A DNA stretch of 34,377 bases, taken from NCBI RefSeq assembly GCF_011683915.1, contig NZ_JAAQPH010000035.1, positions 1-34,377 of the forward strand. The letters are read 5' to 3'. A program made the translations under genes and the position numbers. The stretch comes from Pelagibius litoralis. GTDB taxonomy: Bacteria > Pseudomonadota > Alphaproteobacteria > Kiloniellales > Kiloniellaceae. This document shows, piece after piece, positions 1-10,602 of the stretch. The notes beneath the pieces were generated by a model that saw only the letters and a program-made list of their open reading frames with translations, ran no database searches and had not been told where the DNA came from. Numbering within the stretch: the stretch's first letter is position 1; every line of letters begins with the position of its first letter.

Positions 1-51
1 CTCAATGCGCGCCCATTCCTCCTCACTCAACCAAAACAGCTGCCTTGCCAT
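1..51 (-). CDS. IS5-family transposase, N-terminal fragment (runs off the left edge)
   Basis: Read on the minus strand, the first 51 bases give an ATG and 17 codons, MARQLFWLSEEEWARIE, with a GGAGG-type ribosome-binding site just upstream (AGGAGGCTTGA before the ATG). The pattern of Phe-Trp-Leu-Ser, acidic residues and Trp-Ala-Arg-Ile-Glu is the usual start of IS5-family DDE transposases. The rest of the gene, including the catalytic DDE residues, lies outside the window, so it is not known whether the element is intact. The assignment rests on memory of the family start and on the end-like sequence at 113-124. Confidence 0.6.
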   Translation of the reverse strand, partial: MARQLFWLSEEEWARIE

Positions 52-124
52 TCAAGCCTCCTATCCTTGGAAACTTGAATCACAAATCCAACTCAACTGG
101 AATCCCCTAATTGGGTACAGACCC
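1..124 (-). mobile_element. End of an IS5-type insertion sequence
   Basis: The transposase start at 51 is followed by a short leader that ends, reading outward, in GGGTCTGTACCC at 124-113. This is a plausible terminal inverted repeat. The next bases are TA (125-126), which would fit a TA-type target duplication of this IS group. The other end of the element is outside the window, so the terminal repeat cannot be confirmed by pairing. Confidence 0.5.
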
Positions 125-200
125 TAGAGCAGATCCCGGTCGGATGGAATCGCCGGAAGCGATCCCCTGGGATATCTGGCGACCGGGTGAATCTGCTCTA
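125..200. repeat. Large imperfect palindrome next to the IS end
   Basis: The outer arms TAGAGCAGAT (125-134) and ATCTGCTCTA (191-200) are perfect complements. The pairing continues inward (CCCGGTCG against CGACCGGG) after a small offset, so roughly 20 bp can pair on each side. The left arm starts exactly where the IS appears to end. It looks like an intergenic repeat element rather than a terminator, as there is no T-tract and no gene ends here. Confidence 0.55.
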
Positions 201-210
201 ACTGTTTGAT

Positions 211-280
211 GGCGATCGGATTCACATGTTTTGGCGCAACCACAAAGTGGTTCCGTCAAAACATGATCCGATCTAGCGCC
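211..280. repeat. 70-bp imperfect palindrome (REP/MITE-like)
   Basis: GATCGGAT...CATGTTTTGgCGcAACCAC (to 243) pairs with GTGGTTcCGtCAAAACATGATCCGATC (from 247) around an AAA loop, with only a few mismatches. The outer GGCG and GCGCC bases extend it. No reading frame uses it. Long palindromes of this kind with ATGATCCGATC-like arms are common dispersed repeats in alphaproteobacterial genomes; that this one is dispersed is inference. Confidence 0.55.
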
Positions 281-301
281 TCGTATGTCGGCGGCGGGGG
301 T

Positions 302-329
302 GGCTGGCTGCCTTTTCGGACAGCCAGCC
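302..329 (-). terminator. Hairpin after the 115-residue exported protein
   Basis: GGCTGGCTG (302-310) and CAGCCAGCC (321-329) form a perfect 9-bp stem with a 10-base loop, 25 bases beyond the stop of the minus-strand gene at 354. There is no T-tract, so it may only be a stabilising 3' hairpin. Confidence 0.4.
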
Positions 330-353
330 GAGGCGCTTAGCCCATAGGGCTGC

Positions 354-701
354 TTACTTGGGTCCCGTGTAAGGTCCACTGCAGGTGTGGGTGCCGTTGG
401 GACTCGTCGACATTGTGCCGCCGTATTTTTTACAGGCTTTTATGAGGGCTTCGGGACAGACACCGGGCAGGTAGTCGCTCGGATGGCAGCTGACGCTGTG
501 ATTGGCGGCATTGCTGGCCTGTCCGGCTTGGATCCTGCCTACGAGTTCCCGAGCCTGCTGCGATGCTTTGATCCTGTCGCCTGTCGATGCGGCCTGGCCG
601 TCGACGGCCAGGCCGGCCGTCAGCGCACAGGCAATGCCCAGGGCGAAGAGAGCGACCTTGGCGGTGGGTTTCCGTTGAGAAGTATTCTGCATAAAAGGCA
701 T
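354..701 (-). CDS. Small exported protein of unknown function
   Basis: This 115-residue protein starts at an ATG preceded by GGAGTAAGAC. Residues 1-37 form a signal peptide: a Lys/Arg-containing start, a hydrophobic stretch (VALFALGIACALTAGLAV) and an Ala-rich exit before AAS. The mature part is about 75 residues with four cysteines (in SCHPSDYLPGVC, ACKK and HTCSGPY), consistent with two disulfides in the periplasm. I do not recognise the family. It lies downstream of another exported protein on the same strand with a 90-base gap and may be co-transcribed with it. The exact start could instead be Met-4. Confidence 0.6.
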   Translation of the reverse strand: MPFMQNTSQRKPTAKVALFALGIACALTAGLAVDGQAASTGDRIKASQQARELVGRIQAGQASNAANHSVSCHPSDYLPGVCPEALIKACKKYGGTMSTSPNGTHTCSGPYTGPK

Positions 702-791
702 GTCTTACTCCGTTTGTTTAACACTTAACGGTAGTAAGTCGAATGTCACGTCAACTTGGTTCAATGCCTCTATGACGCCTGGGCAGGCTGC

Positions 792-1337
792 TCACTCGGT
801 TGCGCTGACTTTCTTCTCGCGGGCTTCCTGGGCCAGCCTGAGGGCGCGGATCAGGGCCGGCGGCATGTCTGCTTTGGCGGCGTCCTGGGCCGGGGTCAGG
901 TTAAGTTTCCTAAGTTGCTCCTGTGCCTCCAGCGCCAGGATCTCGGCCCGCAAAGCGGCGATCCGGGATTCAAAGGCCGGTACGCTGCCGAAGCGCTTGG
1001 GGGTCGCAACGCCGCGGTAGGTTCGGGGCTGGGCCAGGCCGCGGCTCGGCGCGCCGCGAATGACCGAGGTGCGGGGCGGCGAGCCGGTGACGGCGAAGTT
1101 GCCCAGGCGCTGCCCGGCCGGCCCGTTGTTGAAGATCAGGGTATTGCCGACGGTGTTGTGGGAGCCGCGGGTACCGCAGAACACCGAGGAACCGATGCTG
1201 GTGCAGGCGGCAGCCGTTTCCGCGCCCAGGGTGACTGTCATCAAGGCCGCGGCGATCAGGGCCGGGGCCGCGGACCGGGCGATCCGCACTTGGCCGATCC
1301 GCACGGGGCCGATCCGCCATAAAGCAGGTTTTCTCAT
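792..1337 (-). CDS. Exported protein of unknown function with a charged C-terminal helix
   Basis: The 181-residue frame starts at an ATG preceded by AGGGAGAAAGACC. The N-terminus is unusual: a basic stretch with a repeated IGxVR pattern (residues about 10-18), then a hydrophobic segment (APALIAAALMTVTLGA) and an Ala-rich exit before ACTS, so a signal peptide of about 44 residues is likely. The middle is rich in Gly, Asn and Pro. Residues about 120-178 are predicted to be helical (FESRIAALRAEILALEAQEQ). Two cysteines follow the signal (TACTS and VFCGT). No family was recognised. The repeated n-region reflects a 15-bp DNA repeat at 1281-1319. Confidence 0.55.
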   Translation of the reverse strand: MRKPALWRIGPVRIGQVRIARSAAPALIAAALMTVTLGAETAAACTSIGSSVFCGTRGSHNTVGNTLIFNNGPAGQRLGNFAVTGSPPRTSVIRGAPSRGLAQPRTYRGVATPKRFGSVPAFESRIAALRAEILALEAQEQLRKLNLTPAQDAAKADMPPALIRALRLAQEAREKKVSATE

Positions 1338-1587
1338 GGTCTTTCTCCCTTGGTCGTCGGGCTGACACTAGAGATACGGCCGGGCCGGCGGTTTGGCTTC
1401 ATGCCCAACAGTCCGCCCCTTCGATAAGGCCGTGTTTCCAATATGGCGGCAGGGGCGGCCAGGTCCAAGGCACGACTTTGCGAGCGGCCCGTTCCACCGC
1501 AGCCCGCCTCCGCCTGGATTGCGAATCCCGGGCGTCTGGGACAGGATAGTCCGGCACGCGAGAATGCAGCAGACAGGGATAAAAACG

Positions 1588-1800
1588 ATGGGTTCCGGGG
1601 ATTGGCGCTGGTTGCGGGAGTGGGCCGTGAAGATCGGCGGCACGGCCTACATGCTGTTCCTCTTCGCTTTTGTGGCAAGCCATCCCCGTCCGGGCAGCAT
1701 GGAAAGCCTGATCCACGCACTGCCGCTGGCGGCGGTCCCGGCGCTGATCGGCACCCTGGCCGTCCTCGGCATCATGCTCTACCTGAGACGCCGTCAATAG
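1588..1800 (+). CDS. Small two-helix membrane protein
   Basis: A 70-residue protein starts at the ATG at 1588 (MGSGDWRWLREW), with a weak GGGAT-type site 7 bases upstream; an in-frame ATG at 1564 is the alternative. Two hydrophobic stretches, at about residues 17-31 (AYMLFLFAFVAS) and 44-64 (AAVPALIGTLAVLGIMLYL), suggest two membrane helices. The C-terminus is basic (RRRQ), which favours a cytoplasmic end. No family was recognised and nothing nearby suggests a role. It ends against a hairpin that separates it from the convergent cyclase gene. Confidence 0.45.
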   Translation: MGSGDWRWLREWAVKIGGTAYMLFLFAFVASHPRPGSMESLIHALPLAAVPALIGTLAVLGIMLYLRRRQ

Positions 1801-1820
1801 CGCCGGCGCAGGGCAGCCTC

Positions 1821-1842
1821 AAGGCCCGCCATGGCGGGCCCC
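1821..1842. terminator. Hairpin between convergent genes
   Basis: AAGGCCCGCC-AT-GGCGGGCCCC has 8-bp perfect arms around the centre at 1831. It lies between the + strand membrane protein and the minus-strand cyclase and belongs to the same AAGGCCCGCC/GGCGGGCC type as the hairpins at 15912, 16958 and 21311. The T-run is poor. Confidence 0.5.
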
Positions 1843-1864
1843 GGGCTTATCCGCTGCCCCCCGG

Positions 1865-2950
1865 TCAGGTGACCGCCAGGGGATTGCCGGGTGAGCCGGT
1901 TGCCCCCTTGATCGGCAAAGGCGCGAAGATGTAGGCAAAGCGCCAGCTTGCGTCGGCGGTCAGGCTCTCCAGGTTGAGGTTTTCGTGCAGGTAGATGCCG
2001 TGACGCACCAGCAGTTCCTGGTGGGCCGGGAAGACCTGGGTACTGTCCGGATTGGGCACCACCTCGACGCCCCAGCAATCGGCGCCGACCAGGGATACCT
2101 GTTTTTCCGCAAGGTAGCGGGCCGCTTCAAGGCCGATGCCCGGCTCGCCGCTGTTGTAGCGCTCGTTGTCTTCCTTCCACAACAGGCCCCAGCCGCTGCG
2201 GATCACCACCACATCGCCCGGTCTGATGGCATCGCCGGAAAGGCCCTGGCGTTCCAGCGCCGCTTCCAGGTCGGCCACGGTGATCTCGGTGCCGGCCTCC
2301 AGCATCGCGCCTTTCAGGCCCATCACGTCGATCAGCACACCCGGGGTGAAAAAGGGTTTTACGTGCTCGATGCCCAGTTTCTTCAGGCCGTAGGGCGAGG
2401 CGGCTTCGGCCATGGTGACGCCGTTATAGAGGCGCTTTTCGGTGTGGTCGCCGGGTTCTCCGGTCACTACCCCGATGTGTCCCAGACCGTCGAACTGGGT
2501 GCCGACCTGGCCGATCTCGGTGGCCAGGAACTCGTCGTTCCAGATGATCTTGTTGTCGCCGAAGGTGCCACCGGTGGGCATGCCCGGGGTGCGCAGCGCA
2601 AAGACGCGCTGGCCGAACAGGGGCATGTCGGCTTCATAGACATGGCCCAGGCTGTGGACCTTGCCGGTTTTGATGTTCTGAACCGCTTCCAGGGTTTTTT
2701 GCGGCCCCATATGGTTGGAGGCGCCGGCCTGATCCTCCGCGCCCCACTTCGATGGCCACCACTTGTCGCCGATCGGGGTTTCCGCCGCCTGGGCGGCTGT
2801 GCCGGAAAGCCCGGCCAGGGTGGCGCCGGCCAGCCCCAGGCCCGCCGATTTCAGAAATCCGCGGCGCGATGCCGCGACTTTCTCGTCCGCAACAATATTC
2901 TCAGCCCTGTGCCGAACCGGGGCGTCATGCCCATCTCCCTCATAACCCAT
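1865..2950 (-). CDS. Cyclase-family (kynurenine formamidase-like) hydrolase with Tat signal
   Basis: This 361-residue protein belongs to the cyclase superfamily, metal-dependent hydrolases related to kynurenine formamidase. The signature GTQFDGLGHIG is at residues 150-160, a version of the usual HxGTHxDxxxH metal site in which Gln replaces the first His of GTH. This variant occurs in the large cyclase-family subgroup, so activity is not excluded. A twin-arginine motif, SRRGFLK (28-34), followed by a hydrophobic Ala/Gly stretch and AQAAE near residue 56, indicates Tat export. Members often act on aromatic or cyclic amides or lactones; the substrate here cannot be told. The gene follows tldD on the same strand after about 115 bases. 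The start codon has GAGG nine bases upstream. Confidence 0.85.
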   Translation of the reverse strand: MGYEGDGHDAPVRHRAENIVADEKVAASRRGFLKSAGLGLAGATLAGLSGTAAQAAETPIGDKWWPSKWGAEDQAGASNHMGPQKTLEAVQNIKTGKVHSLGHVYEADMPLFGQRVFALRTPGMPTGGTFGDNKIIWNDEFLATEIGQVGTQFDGLGHIGVVTGEPGDHTEKRLYNGVTMAEAASPYGLKKLGIEHVKPFFTPGVLIDVMGLKGAMLEAGTEITVADLEAALERQGLSGDAIRPGDVVVIRSGWGLLWKEDNERYNSGEPGIGLEAARYLAEKQVSLVGADCWGVEVVPNPDSTQVFPAHQELLVRHGIYLHENLNLESLTADASWRFAYIFAPLPIKGATGSPGNPLAVT

Positions 2951-3065
2951 GCTTGTCTGCCTCGCTTTTGCTTCTCGGTGGAAGGGTTTGCGTCAGGCAG
3001 CCTGATGTCCGGGCCGTCTTCTCCTCTCTGGTTTTCGCCGGGTTCCCTATCCCCGGATTGGGGCC

Positions 3066-4499
3066 TCAGGCTGCCGTGCCGCCTACGGTGATTGCGTCGA
3101 TCAGCATGGTCGGCTGGCCGACGCCAACGGGCACGCCCTGGCCGTCCTTGCCGCAGGTGCCGATGCCGTCATCCAGCTTCAGGTCGTTGCCGATCATCTT
3201 CACCTTGGTCATGACGTCCGGCCCGTTGCCGATCAGGGTCGCGCCTTTGACCGGTGCGCCGAGCTTGCCGTTCTCGATCAGATAGGCCTCGGTGCAGGAG
3301 AACACGAATTTGCCGGAGGTGATGTCGACCTGGCCGCCACCGAAGTTGACGGCAAAGAGCCCGCGGTCGACCGAGGAGAGGATCTCTTCCGGGTCCTTGT
3401 CGCCGGCCAGCATGACCGTGTTGGTCATGCGCGGCATGGGGATGTGGGCATAGCTCTGGCGGCGTCCGTTGCCGGTCGGCGTCATGCCCATCAGGCGGGC
3501 GTTCTGGCGATCCTGCATGTAGCCGCGCAGGATACCGTCCTCGATCAGGACGGTTGCCTGGCTCGGCGTGCCTTCGTCGTCGATGGTGAGCGAACCGCGG
3601 CGGTCCTGCATGGTGCCGTCGTCCATCACGGTGACGCCCGGCGAGGCGACGCGTTCGCCCAGCAGGCCGGAGAAGGCGGAGGTTTTCTTGCGGTTGAAGT
3701 CGCCTTCCAGGCCGTGGCCGACGGCTTCATGCAACAGGATGCCGGGCCAGCCGGAACCGAGCACCACCGGCATCTCGCCGGCCGGGGTGTCGACCGATTC
3801 GAGGTTGACCAGGGCGCGGCGCAGCGCCTCTTCGACGCCGGGCTGCCAATAGGCGGGGTCGAGCAGCATGTTGTAGGCCAGGCGTCCGCCGCCGCCGTAG
3901 CCGCCGGCTTCCATGCGATCGCCTTCGCCGACCACGACCGAGATGTTGAGCCGCACCAGCGGGCGGATGTCGGCGGCGCGCTCGCCGCCGGCGCGCAGGA
4001 TCTGCACCGCCTGCCACTCCCCGGCCAGGGAGGCGCTGACCTGCTTGATCCGCGGGTCCTTGGCGCGGGCGAAGGCGTCGATCTCGGCCAGCAGCTTCAC
4101 CTTGTCTTCGAAGGGCACGGCGGAAATCGGATTGTCGTCGGCATAGAGAATACGGTTGGTGCGGCTCGGCCCTTCGGCCATGGTGCCGGAATGGCCGGAT
4201 TGGACCGCGCGCACCGTCTGCGCGGCGCGGGCGACGGCCTCTTCGGAAAGCTCGCTGGCATGGGCGTAGCCGGCGGCCTCGCCGGAAATGGCGCGCAGGC
4301 CGAAGCCCTGCGAGGTATCGAAGCTGGCCGACTTCAGTCGCCCGTCGTCGTAGGTCAGGGCCTCCGACTGGCGGTACTCCACGAACAGCTCGCCGTCGTC
4401 GGCCCCGGCCAGGGCGTCGTCCACCGCCGCTTCCAGGCGGTTGCGGTCGAGGCCGGCCTTTGCATAAAAAAGCGCGTCGGTTTCGGCGAGATGTGACAT
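3066..4499 (-). CDS. tldD: Metalloprotease TldD
   Basis: This 477-residue protein is full length for TldD, the zinc protease half of the TldD/TldE pair that trims linear peptides such as microcin and antitoxin precursors. The HEAVGH motif is at residues 257-262 within a glycine-rich context (GWPGILLHEAVGHGLEGDFN), as in the family. The C-terminal Gly-rich part (GGGQVDITSGKF, GTCGKDGQG) is also typical. The ATG has CGGAG eight bases upstream. No tldE (pmbA) is in the window. tldD is divergent from the DUF3422 gene across 188 bases, which should hold both promoters. Its closeness to coxB matches the arrangement in many alphaproteobacteria. Confidence 0.95.
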   Translation of the reverse strand: MSHLAETDALFYAKAGLDRNRLEAAVDDALAGADDGELFVEYRQSEALTYDDGRLKSASFDTSQGFGLRAISGEAAGYAHASELSEEAVARAAQTVRAVQSGHSGTMAEGPSRTNRILYADDNPISAVPFEDKVKLLAEIDAFARAKDPRIKQVSASLAGEWQAVQILRAGGERAADIRPLVRLNISVVVGEGDRMEAGGYGGGGRLAYNMLLDPAYWQPGVEEALRRALVNLESVDTPAGEMPVVLGSGWPGILLHEAVGHGLEGDFNRKKTSAFSGLLGERVASPGVTVMDDGTMQDRRGSLTIDDEGTPSQATVLIEDGILRGYMQDRQNARLMGMTPTGNGRRQSYAHIPMPRMTNTVMLAGDKDPEEILSSVDRGLFAVNFGGGQVDITSGKFVFSCTEAYLIENGKLGAPVKGATLIGNGPDVMTKVKMIGNDLKLDDGIGTCGKDGQGVPVGVGQPTMLIDAITVGGTAA

Positions 4500-4687
4500 C
4501 AGGATTCTCCGGATTCGGCTTCAGGTCTGGCAATCGGCTGCCAGCATGTTTCAATATAGGCCCAGAAATTGATATGGGTTACCGGTCGACAGGATACATC
4601 CCTTTGTGAGGATGGCGCCAGGATCGGAGTTGTGCCAAGTCCGGACGGAGCGACTGCAGAGCTGCGGCCAGCGGGGGAAAGAAACAG

Positions 4688-5995
4688 GTGATTGACGGTT
4701 TGCGGGATCACCCGCTGCGCGCGGCCTTGAATGCGGAGGTGCACTCAAGGCCGTTTGCCAGTTTGCAGGCGCCGGAGCGCATCAGCCATCTGGCTCTGCT
4801 GTCGGGCGAGCGCGGGGCGGAACGCGACCGCCGCCACGTCGCGGCGCTCTGCGAGCGGTTTGCGGTTGCCGCCCCGACCGCCGGGGATAACCACTTCATG
4901 GCCGATTTCGGGCCTTTCCGCCTGAAGTGGGAGCGCCATACCGAGTTTTCCACCTACACGTTCTTTCAGAACGGTGCCTTCGATCCGGCGGCCTTCAGCG
5001 GCTTCGCCGTCGATCTGGTGCCGCGGGACTGGGTGATCGGTCTGCCGGGCGACCTGCTGGTCGGTGTCCACCTGGATCTGCTCGATCACAAGATGCCCCT
5101 GCCCGATGCGGCGGCGCTGGCCCGGTTGTTTGGCCACGACAACATCGTCGGCAGCCTGGTGTCCGGCGGTTCGGCCGAGGTCTGGATGGATTTCACGGTC
5201 CAGGACGACGGCTTTGCGCGGATTATGCTGCGTGACATCAGCCTGCATCCACGCCAGGCCGGCCGCCTCGTTCAACGGTTTCTGGAGATCGAAACCTACC
5301 GGATCATGGCCCTGCTGGCTTTCCCGGCGGCCAAGCGCCACGGCGGGGTGCTGGCGGCAACCGGCGAGCGGCTGACCGGCATCACCGGGCGAATGACCGA
5401 GATCGAGGGGATGGGCGAGGAGCGCGCGCTGCTCGACGAACTGACCGCGTTCTCCTCTGAGATCGAGGACGTGGCCGCGGCCACCAACTACCGATTCGGC
5501 GCGGCCAGCGCCTACTATGCCCTGGTGCGGCGGCGTGTCGAGGAACTGCGCGAGCAGCGCGTCGAGGGTATGCAGACGATCGGGGAGTTCATCGACCGCC
5601 GCCTCGCCCCGGCCATGCGCACCTGCGAAGCGGTCTCCGAGCGCCTGGAGGTTCTGTCGCGCCGGGTCGCCCGGGCCAGCGAGCTTCTGCGTACCCGGGT
5701 CGACATCCAACTGGAGGCGCAAAACCGGGACCTGCTGCAGTCCATGGACCGCAGGGCACGCGTGCAGCTGCGCCTTCAGGAAACCGTCGAGGGGCTGTCG
5801 GTCGCTGCCATCACCTATTATCTGGCCAGTCTGGTGGGCTATCTGGCCAAGGCCGCCAAGGCAACGGGCTTGCCGCTGGACGCCGATATTGCCACCGGCG
5901 TCTCGATCCCGGTCATCGCCTTGTTGGTCTGGGCGGCGGTGCGGCGGCTGCGGCGGATCGTATCGCGGGAAAACGCCGCCGGCGGCAAAACCTGA
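4688..5995 (+). CDS. DUF3422 family protein, C-terminal membrane anchor
   Basis: A 435-residue protein starts at GTG with GGGGGAAAG upstream. It matches DUF3422: the N-terminal HPLRxxLNxEVHSRP block (residues 7-21), FMADFGPFRLKWERHTEF (68-86), and RDWVIGLPGD further on. Residues about 240-370 are mostly helical and charged, probably coiled coil. The C-terminus has two hydrophobic segments (AAITYYLASLVGYLA and GVSIPVIALLVWAAV) that form a membrane hairpin, followed by basic residues. The function of the family is unknown; the tail suggests a cytoplasmic protein anchored to the inner membrane. It lies just before the cox operon, but a 268-base gap with its own promoter-like sequence separates them. 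Confidence 0.85.
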   Translation: MIDGLRDHPLRAALNAEVHSRPFASLQAPERISHLALLSGERGAERDRRHVAALCERFAVAAPTAGDNHFMADFGPFRLKWERHTEFSTYTFFQNGAFDPAAFSGFAVDLVPRDWVIGLPGDLLVGVHLDLLDHKMPLPDAAALARLFGHDNIVGSLVSGGSAEVWMDFTVQDDGFARIMLRDISLHPRQAGRLVQRFLEIETYRIMALLAFPAAKRHGGVLAATGERLTGITGRMTEIEGMGEERALLDELTAFSSEIEDVAAATNYRFGAASAYYALVRRRVEELREQRVEGMQTIGEFIDRRLAPAMRTCEAVSERLEVLSRRVARASELLRTRVDIQLEAQNRDLLQSMDRRARVQLRLQETVEGLSVAAITYYLASLVGYLAKAAKATGLPLDADIATGVSIPVIALLVWAAVRRLRRIVSRENAAGGKT

Positions 5996-6114
5996 GGCCG
6001 CTCCGGCAGGGTTGCGGCATTCGGTCGCACCCGGAAACGCGGGCGCTGCTTTACGCTATTCTTGGTTCAGATTCAAAGGTGCGAAAGGCGCGGCTTTCGG
6101 CGGCTTTCCGGACC

Positions 6115-6142
6115 CTTGTGGAGCAAAGATGCTTGGTATAGT
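6115..6142 (+). promoter_or_regulatory. Candidate sigma-70 promoter of the cox operon
   Basis: CTTGTG (6115-6120), a 16-base spacer and TATAGT (6137-6142) lie about 120 bases ahead of the coxB start, inside the 268-base gap after the DUF3422 gene. The -10 is good and the -35 is moderate. The long leader that would follow is not explained. Confidence 0.4.
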
Positions 6143-6263
6143 TTGCGCGCGCAGTGGCAGCTATGGTGCCCGGGCAGGGGATGCATGCAGATGGTTTGAT
6201 GTCTGTGTGTGGCGTTTGGGGGGCTGCCGCCGGCCTTCGCAGGACAGATTGGGATTGCTTGCT

Positions 6264-8740
<2,477 letters not shown>

Positions 8741-8783
8741 GAGCGCGGAGAGAGCATGTCAGGGCGAGAGAGGAAACGACAGG

Positions 8784-9767
8784 GTGAGTGACGCCTCGCT
8801 CAGTCTTGCAGGGGCGGAGGTTTCCTTTACGGAAGCTCCCGCGGCTGCGCGCCGTTCCGGTGCGCGGGTTTCCGACTACTTTGCCCTGCTGAAGCCGCGG
8901 GTCATGTCGCTGGTGGTGTTCAGCGGTTTTGCCGGGCTCTACGCCGCGCCCGGCGATATCCATCCCTTCCTGGCCGCCGTCGCGGTGCTTTGTATCGCCG
9001 TCGGCGCCGGTGCCGCCGGGGCCATCAACATGTGGTACGAGCGCGATATCGATGCGGTGATGGAGCGTACCCGCGGGCGGCCTTTGCCGCGCGGCAGGAT
9101 CGCCCCGCAGGAGGCCCTGGCCTTCGGTGTGATTCTCAGCCTGCTGTCGGTCATGCTGATGGGGATCGCGATCAATTGGGCGGCGGCGGCGCTATTGGGC
9201 CTGGCCAATGCCTTCTACGTCTTCGTCTACACCATCTGGCTGAAGCGCCGCACGCCGCAGAACATTGTGATCGGCGGTGCCGCCGGCGCCTTTCCGCCGA
9301 TGATCGGCTGGGCGGCGGTCACTGGCGGTGTGGAGCTGCAGTCGATCGCCCTTTTCGCGCTGATCTTCATCTGGACGCCGCCGCACTTCTGGGCGCTCGC
9401 CCTCTATCGCCGCATTGACTATACCAAAGCCAGGGTGCCCATGTTGCCGGTGGTGGCGGGCGCGGCGGCGACCAAGCGGCAGATCCTTCTCTACAGCCTC
9501 GTCCTGGCACCGCTCGGCCTTGTGCCGGCCTTCCTGGGAACCGCCGGGGTCGTCTACGGCCTGGTGGCGGCGGTGATGGGCTTGTGCTTTGTACTGCTGG
9601 CGTTGCGGGTACAGCGCGAGGAAGGCGATAAGGCGGCCAAGCAGCTGTTCGGCTTTTCCATCCTCTATCTTTTTGTGCTCTTCGGGCTCATCATTGTCGA
9701 CCGGGCGCCCGGCCTTCTGACCGAGGCGGCGCCGGTTCTGGCCGCCGTTTCCTGGATTGTGGGCTGA
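8784..9767 (+). CDS. ctaB: Protoheme IX farnesyltransferase (heme O synthase)
   Basis: The GTG at 8784 is preceded by AGAGAGGAAACGAC and starts a 327-residue protein; the frame upstream overlaps coxA and is not coding. CtaB adds a farnesyl group to heme B, giving heme O for the oxidase. The UbiA-type prenyltransferase motif is present as [20 protein letters not shown], and a second conserved loop as [13 protein letters not shown]. Both lie on the cytoplasmic side between helices; about nine membrane helices are expected. The stop codon overlaps the start of the small CoxF-like gene (TGATG). No heme A synthase (ctaA) is in the window. Confidence 0.95.
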   Translation: MSDASLSLAGAEVSFTEAPAAARRSGARVSDYFALLKPRVMSLVVFSGFAGLYAAPGDIHPFLAAVAVLCIAVGAGAAGAINMWYERDIDAVMERTRGRPLPRGRIAPQEALAFGVILSLLSVMLMGIAINWAAAALLGLANAFYVFVYTIWLKRRTPQNIVIGGAAGAFPPMIGWAAVTGGVELQSIALFALIFIWTPPHFWALALYRRIDYTKARVPMLPVVAGAAATKRQILLYSLVLAPLGLVPAFLGTAGVVYGLVAAVMGLCFVLLALRVQREEGDKAAKQLFGFSILYLFVLFGLIIVDRAPGLLTEAAPVLAAVSWIVG

Positions 9768-9901
9768 TGGCGATGACAGACGACGAGGAGAAAGAACGGT
9801 TGCGCCAACAAAGACGCAAGAACTGGGCGCTCTTCGCGATCCTGATCACCTTTATCGTGGTCGTTTATTTCGTCTCCATCATTCGCATGGGCGGAGGTTG
9901 A
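9767..9901 (+). CDS. coxF: CoxF-like small membrane peptide of the oxidase operon
   Basis: A 44-codon frame starts at the ATG overlapping the ctaB stop codon and ends two bases before ctaG. The product has a charged N-terminus (TDDEEKERLRQQRRKN) and one membrane helix (WALFAILITFIVVVYFVSII), so the N-terminus should be cytoplasmic. A small gene in exactly this place between ctaB and ctaG is known in alphaproteobacteria as coxF. Its tight overlap on both sides supports translation. An alternative start is the third codon (ATG at 9773). Its molecular role is not established; it probably assists oxidase assembly. Confidence 0.75.
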   Translation: MAMTDDEEKERLRQQRRKNWALFAILITFIVVVYFVSIIRMGGG

Positions 9902-9903
9902 AA

Positions 9904-10530
9904 ATGGCGGATCAAAAGAACGATGCTGGACAGCAGACCCGCGCGAACGGGCGCGTTGCCTTTGCGCTGGCGGGCGTCGTTGTCGCGATGGGCGGCCTCG
10001 CCTACGCATCGGTGCCGCTCTACGAGCTGTTCTGCCGTGTTACCGGCTACGGCGGCACCACCCAGGTGGCGGAAAGCCTGCCCGAGAGTGTCGGCGAGCG
10101 GATGGTCACGGTGCGCTTCAACGCGGATGTGAACCCGGACCTGCCCTGGGCCTTCCAACCGGTCGAGCGGGAAGTCAGCCTGCGGGTCGGCGAATCCGGC
10201 CTCGCCTTTTACCGGGCGACGAACACATCGGCCCGCCGCACGGCGGGAACAGCCACCTTCAACGTCACGCCGTTGAAGGCCGGCCAGTATTTCAACAAGG
10301 TGCAGTGCTTCTGCTTTACCGAACAGCAGCTCGCACCCGGCGAGTCCATGGACATGGCGGTCAGCTTCTTCGTCGATCCGGCGATCGAGGAGGATCCCAA
10401 CCTGGCCGAAGTGAAAACCATTACCCTCTCCTATACCTTCTTTCCGGACCTGGACGCTGCGGTGGAGGAGCCGCTTGCGAGCCTTTCCCGGACGGAAGAA
10501 GATTCGGAGCAGGGATCTGTAGTGAACTGA
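9904..10530 (+). CDS. ctaG: Cytochrome c oxidase assembly protein CtaG/Cox11
   Basis: The 208-residue protein starts at the ATG at 9904 and delivers copper to the CuB site of subunit I. It has an N-terminal membrane anchor (about residues 18-38, VAFALAGVVVAMGGLAYAS), then the conserved PLYELFCRVTGYGGT segment and a periplasmic Ig-like domain. The copper-binding pair is C135 and C137 in VQCFCFTEQ. FFVDP and YTFFP near the end are also typical of Cox11. The start is only 2 bases after the CoxF-like stop, so translation is likely coupled. Confidence 0.95.
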   Translation: MADQKNDAGQQTRANGRVAFALAGVVVAMGGLAYASVPLYELFCRVTGYGGTTQVAESLPESVGERMVTVRFNADVNPDLPWAFQPVEREVSLRVGESGLAFYRATNTSARRTAGTATFNVTPLKAGQYFNKVQCFCFTEQQLAPGESMDMAVSFFVDPAIEEDPNLAEVKTITLSYTFFPDLDAAVEEPLASLSRTEEDSEQGSVVN

Positions 10531-10602
10531 TTGCAGTTGATTGACTGCGAGAGCCAAAGGGTGCCGGCCGTGTTTCGCCGGTAGCAATAAGCGGGGAATA
10601 CC

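Noticed and set aside
107-379. 90-codon frame over the left palindromes
   Set aside because: It runs across two large palindromes and the 3' hairpin, has no ribosome-binding site and no domain.
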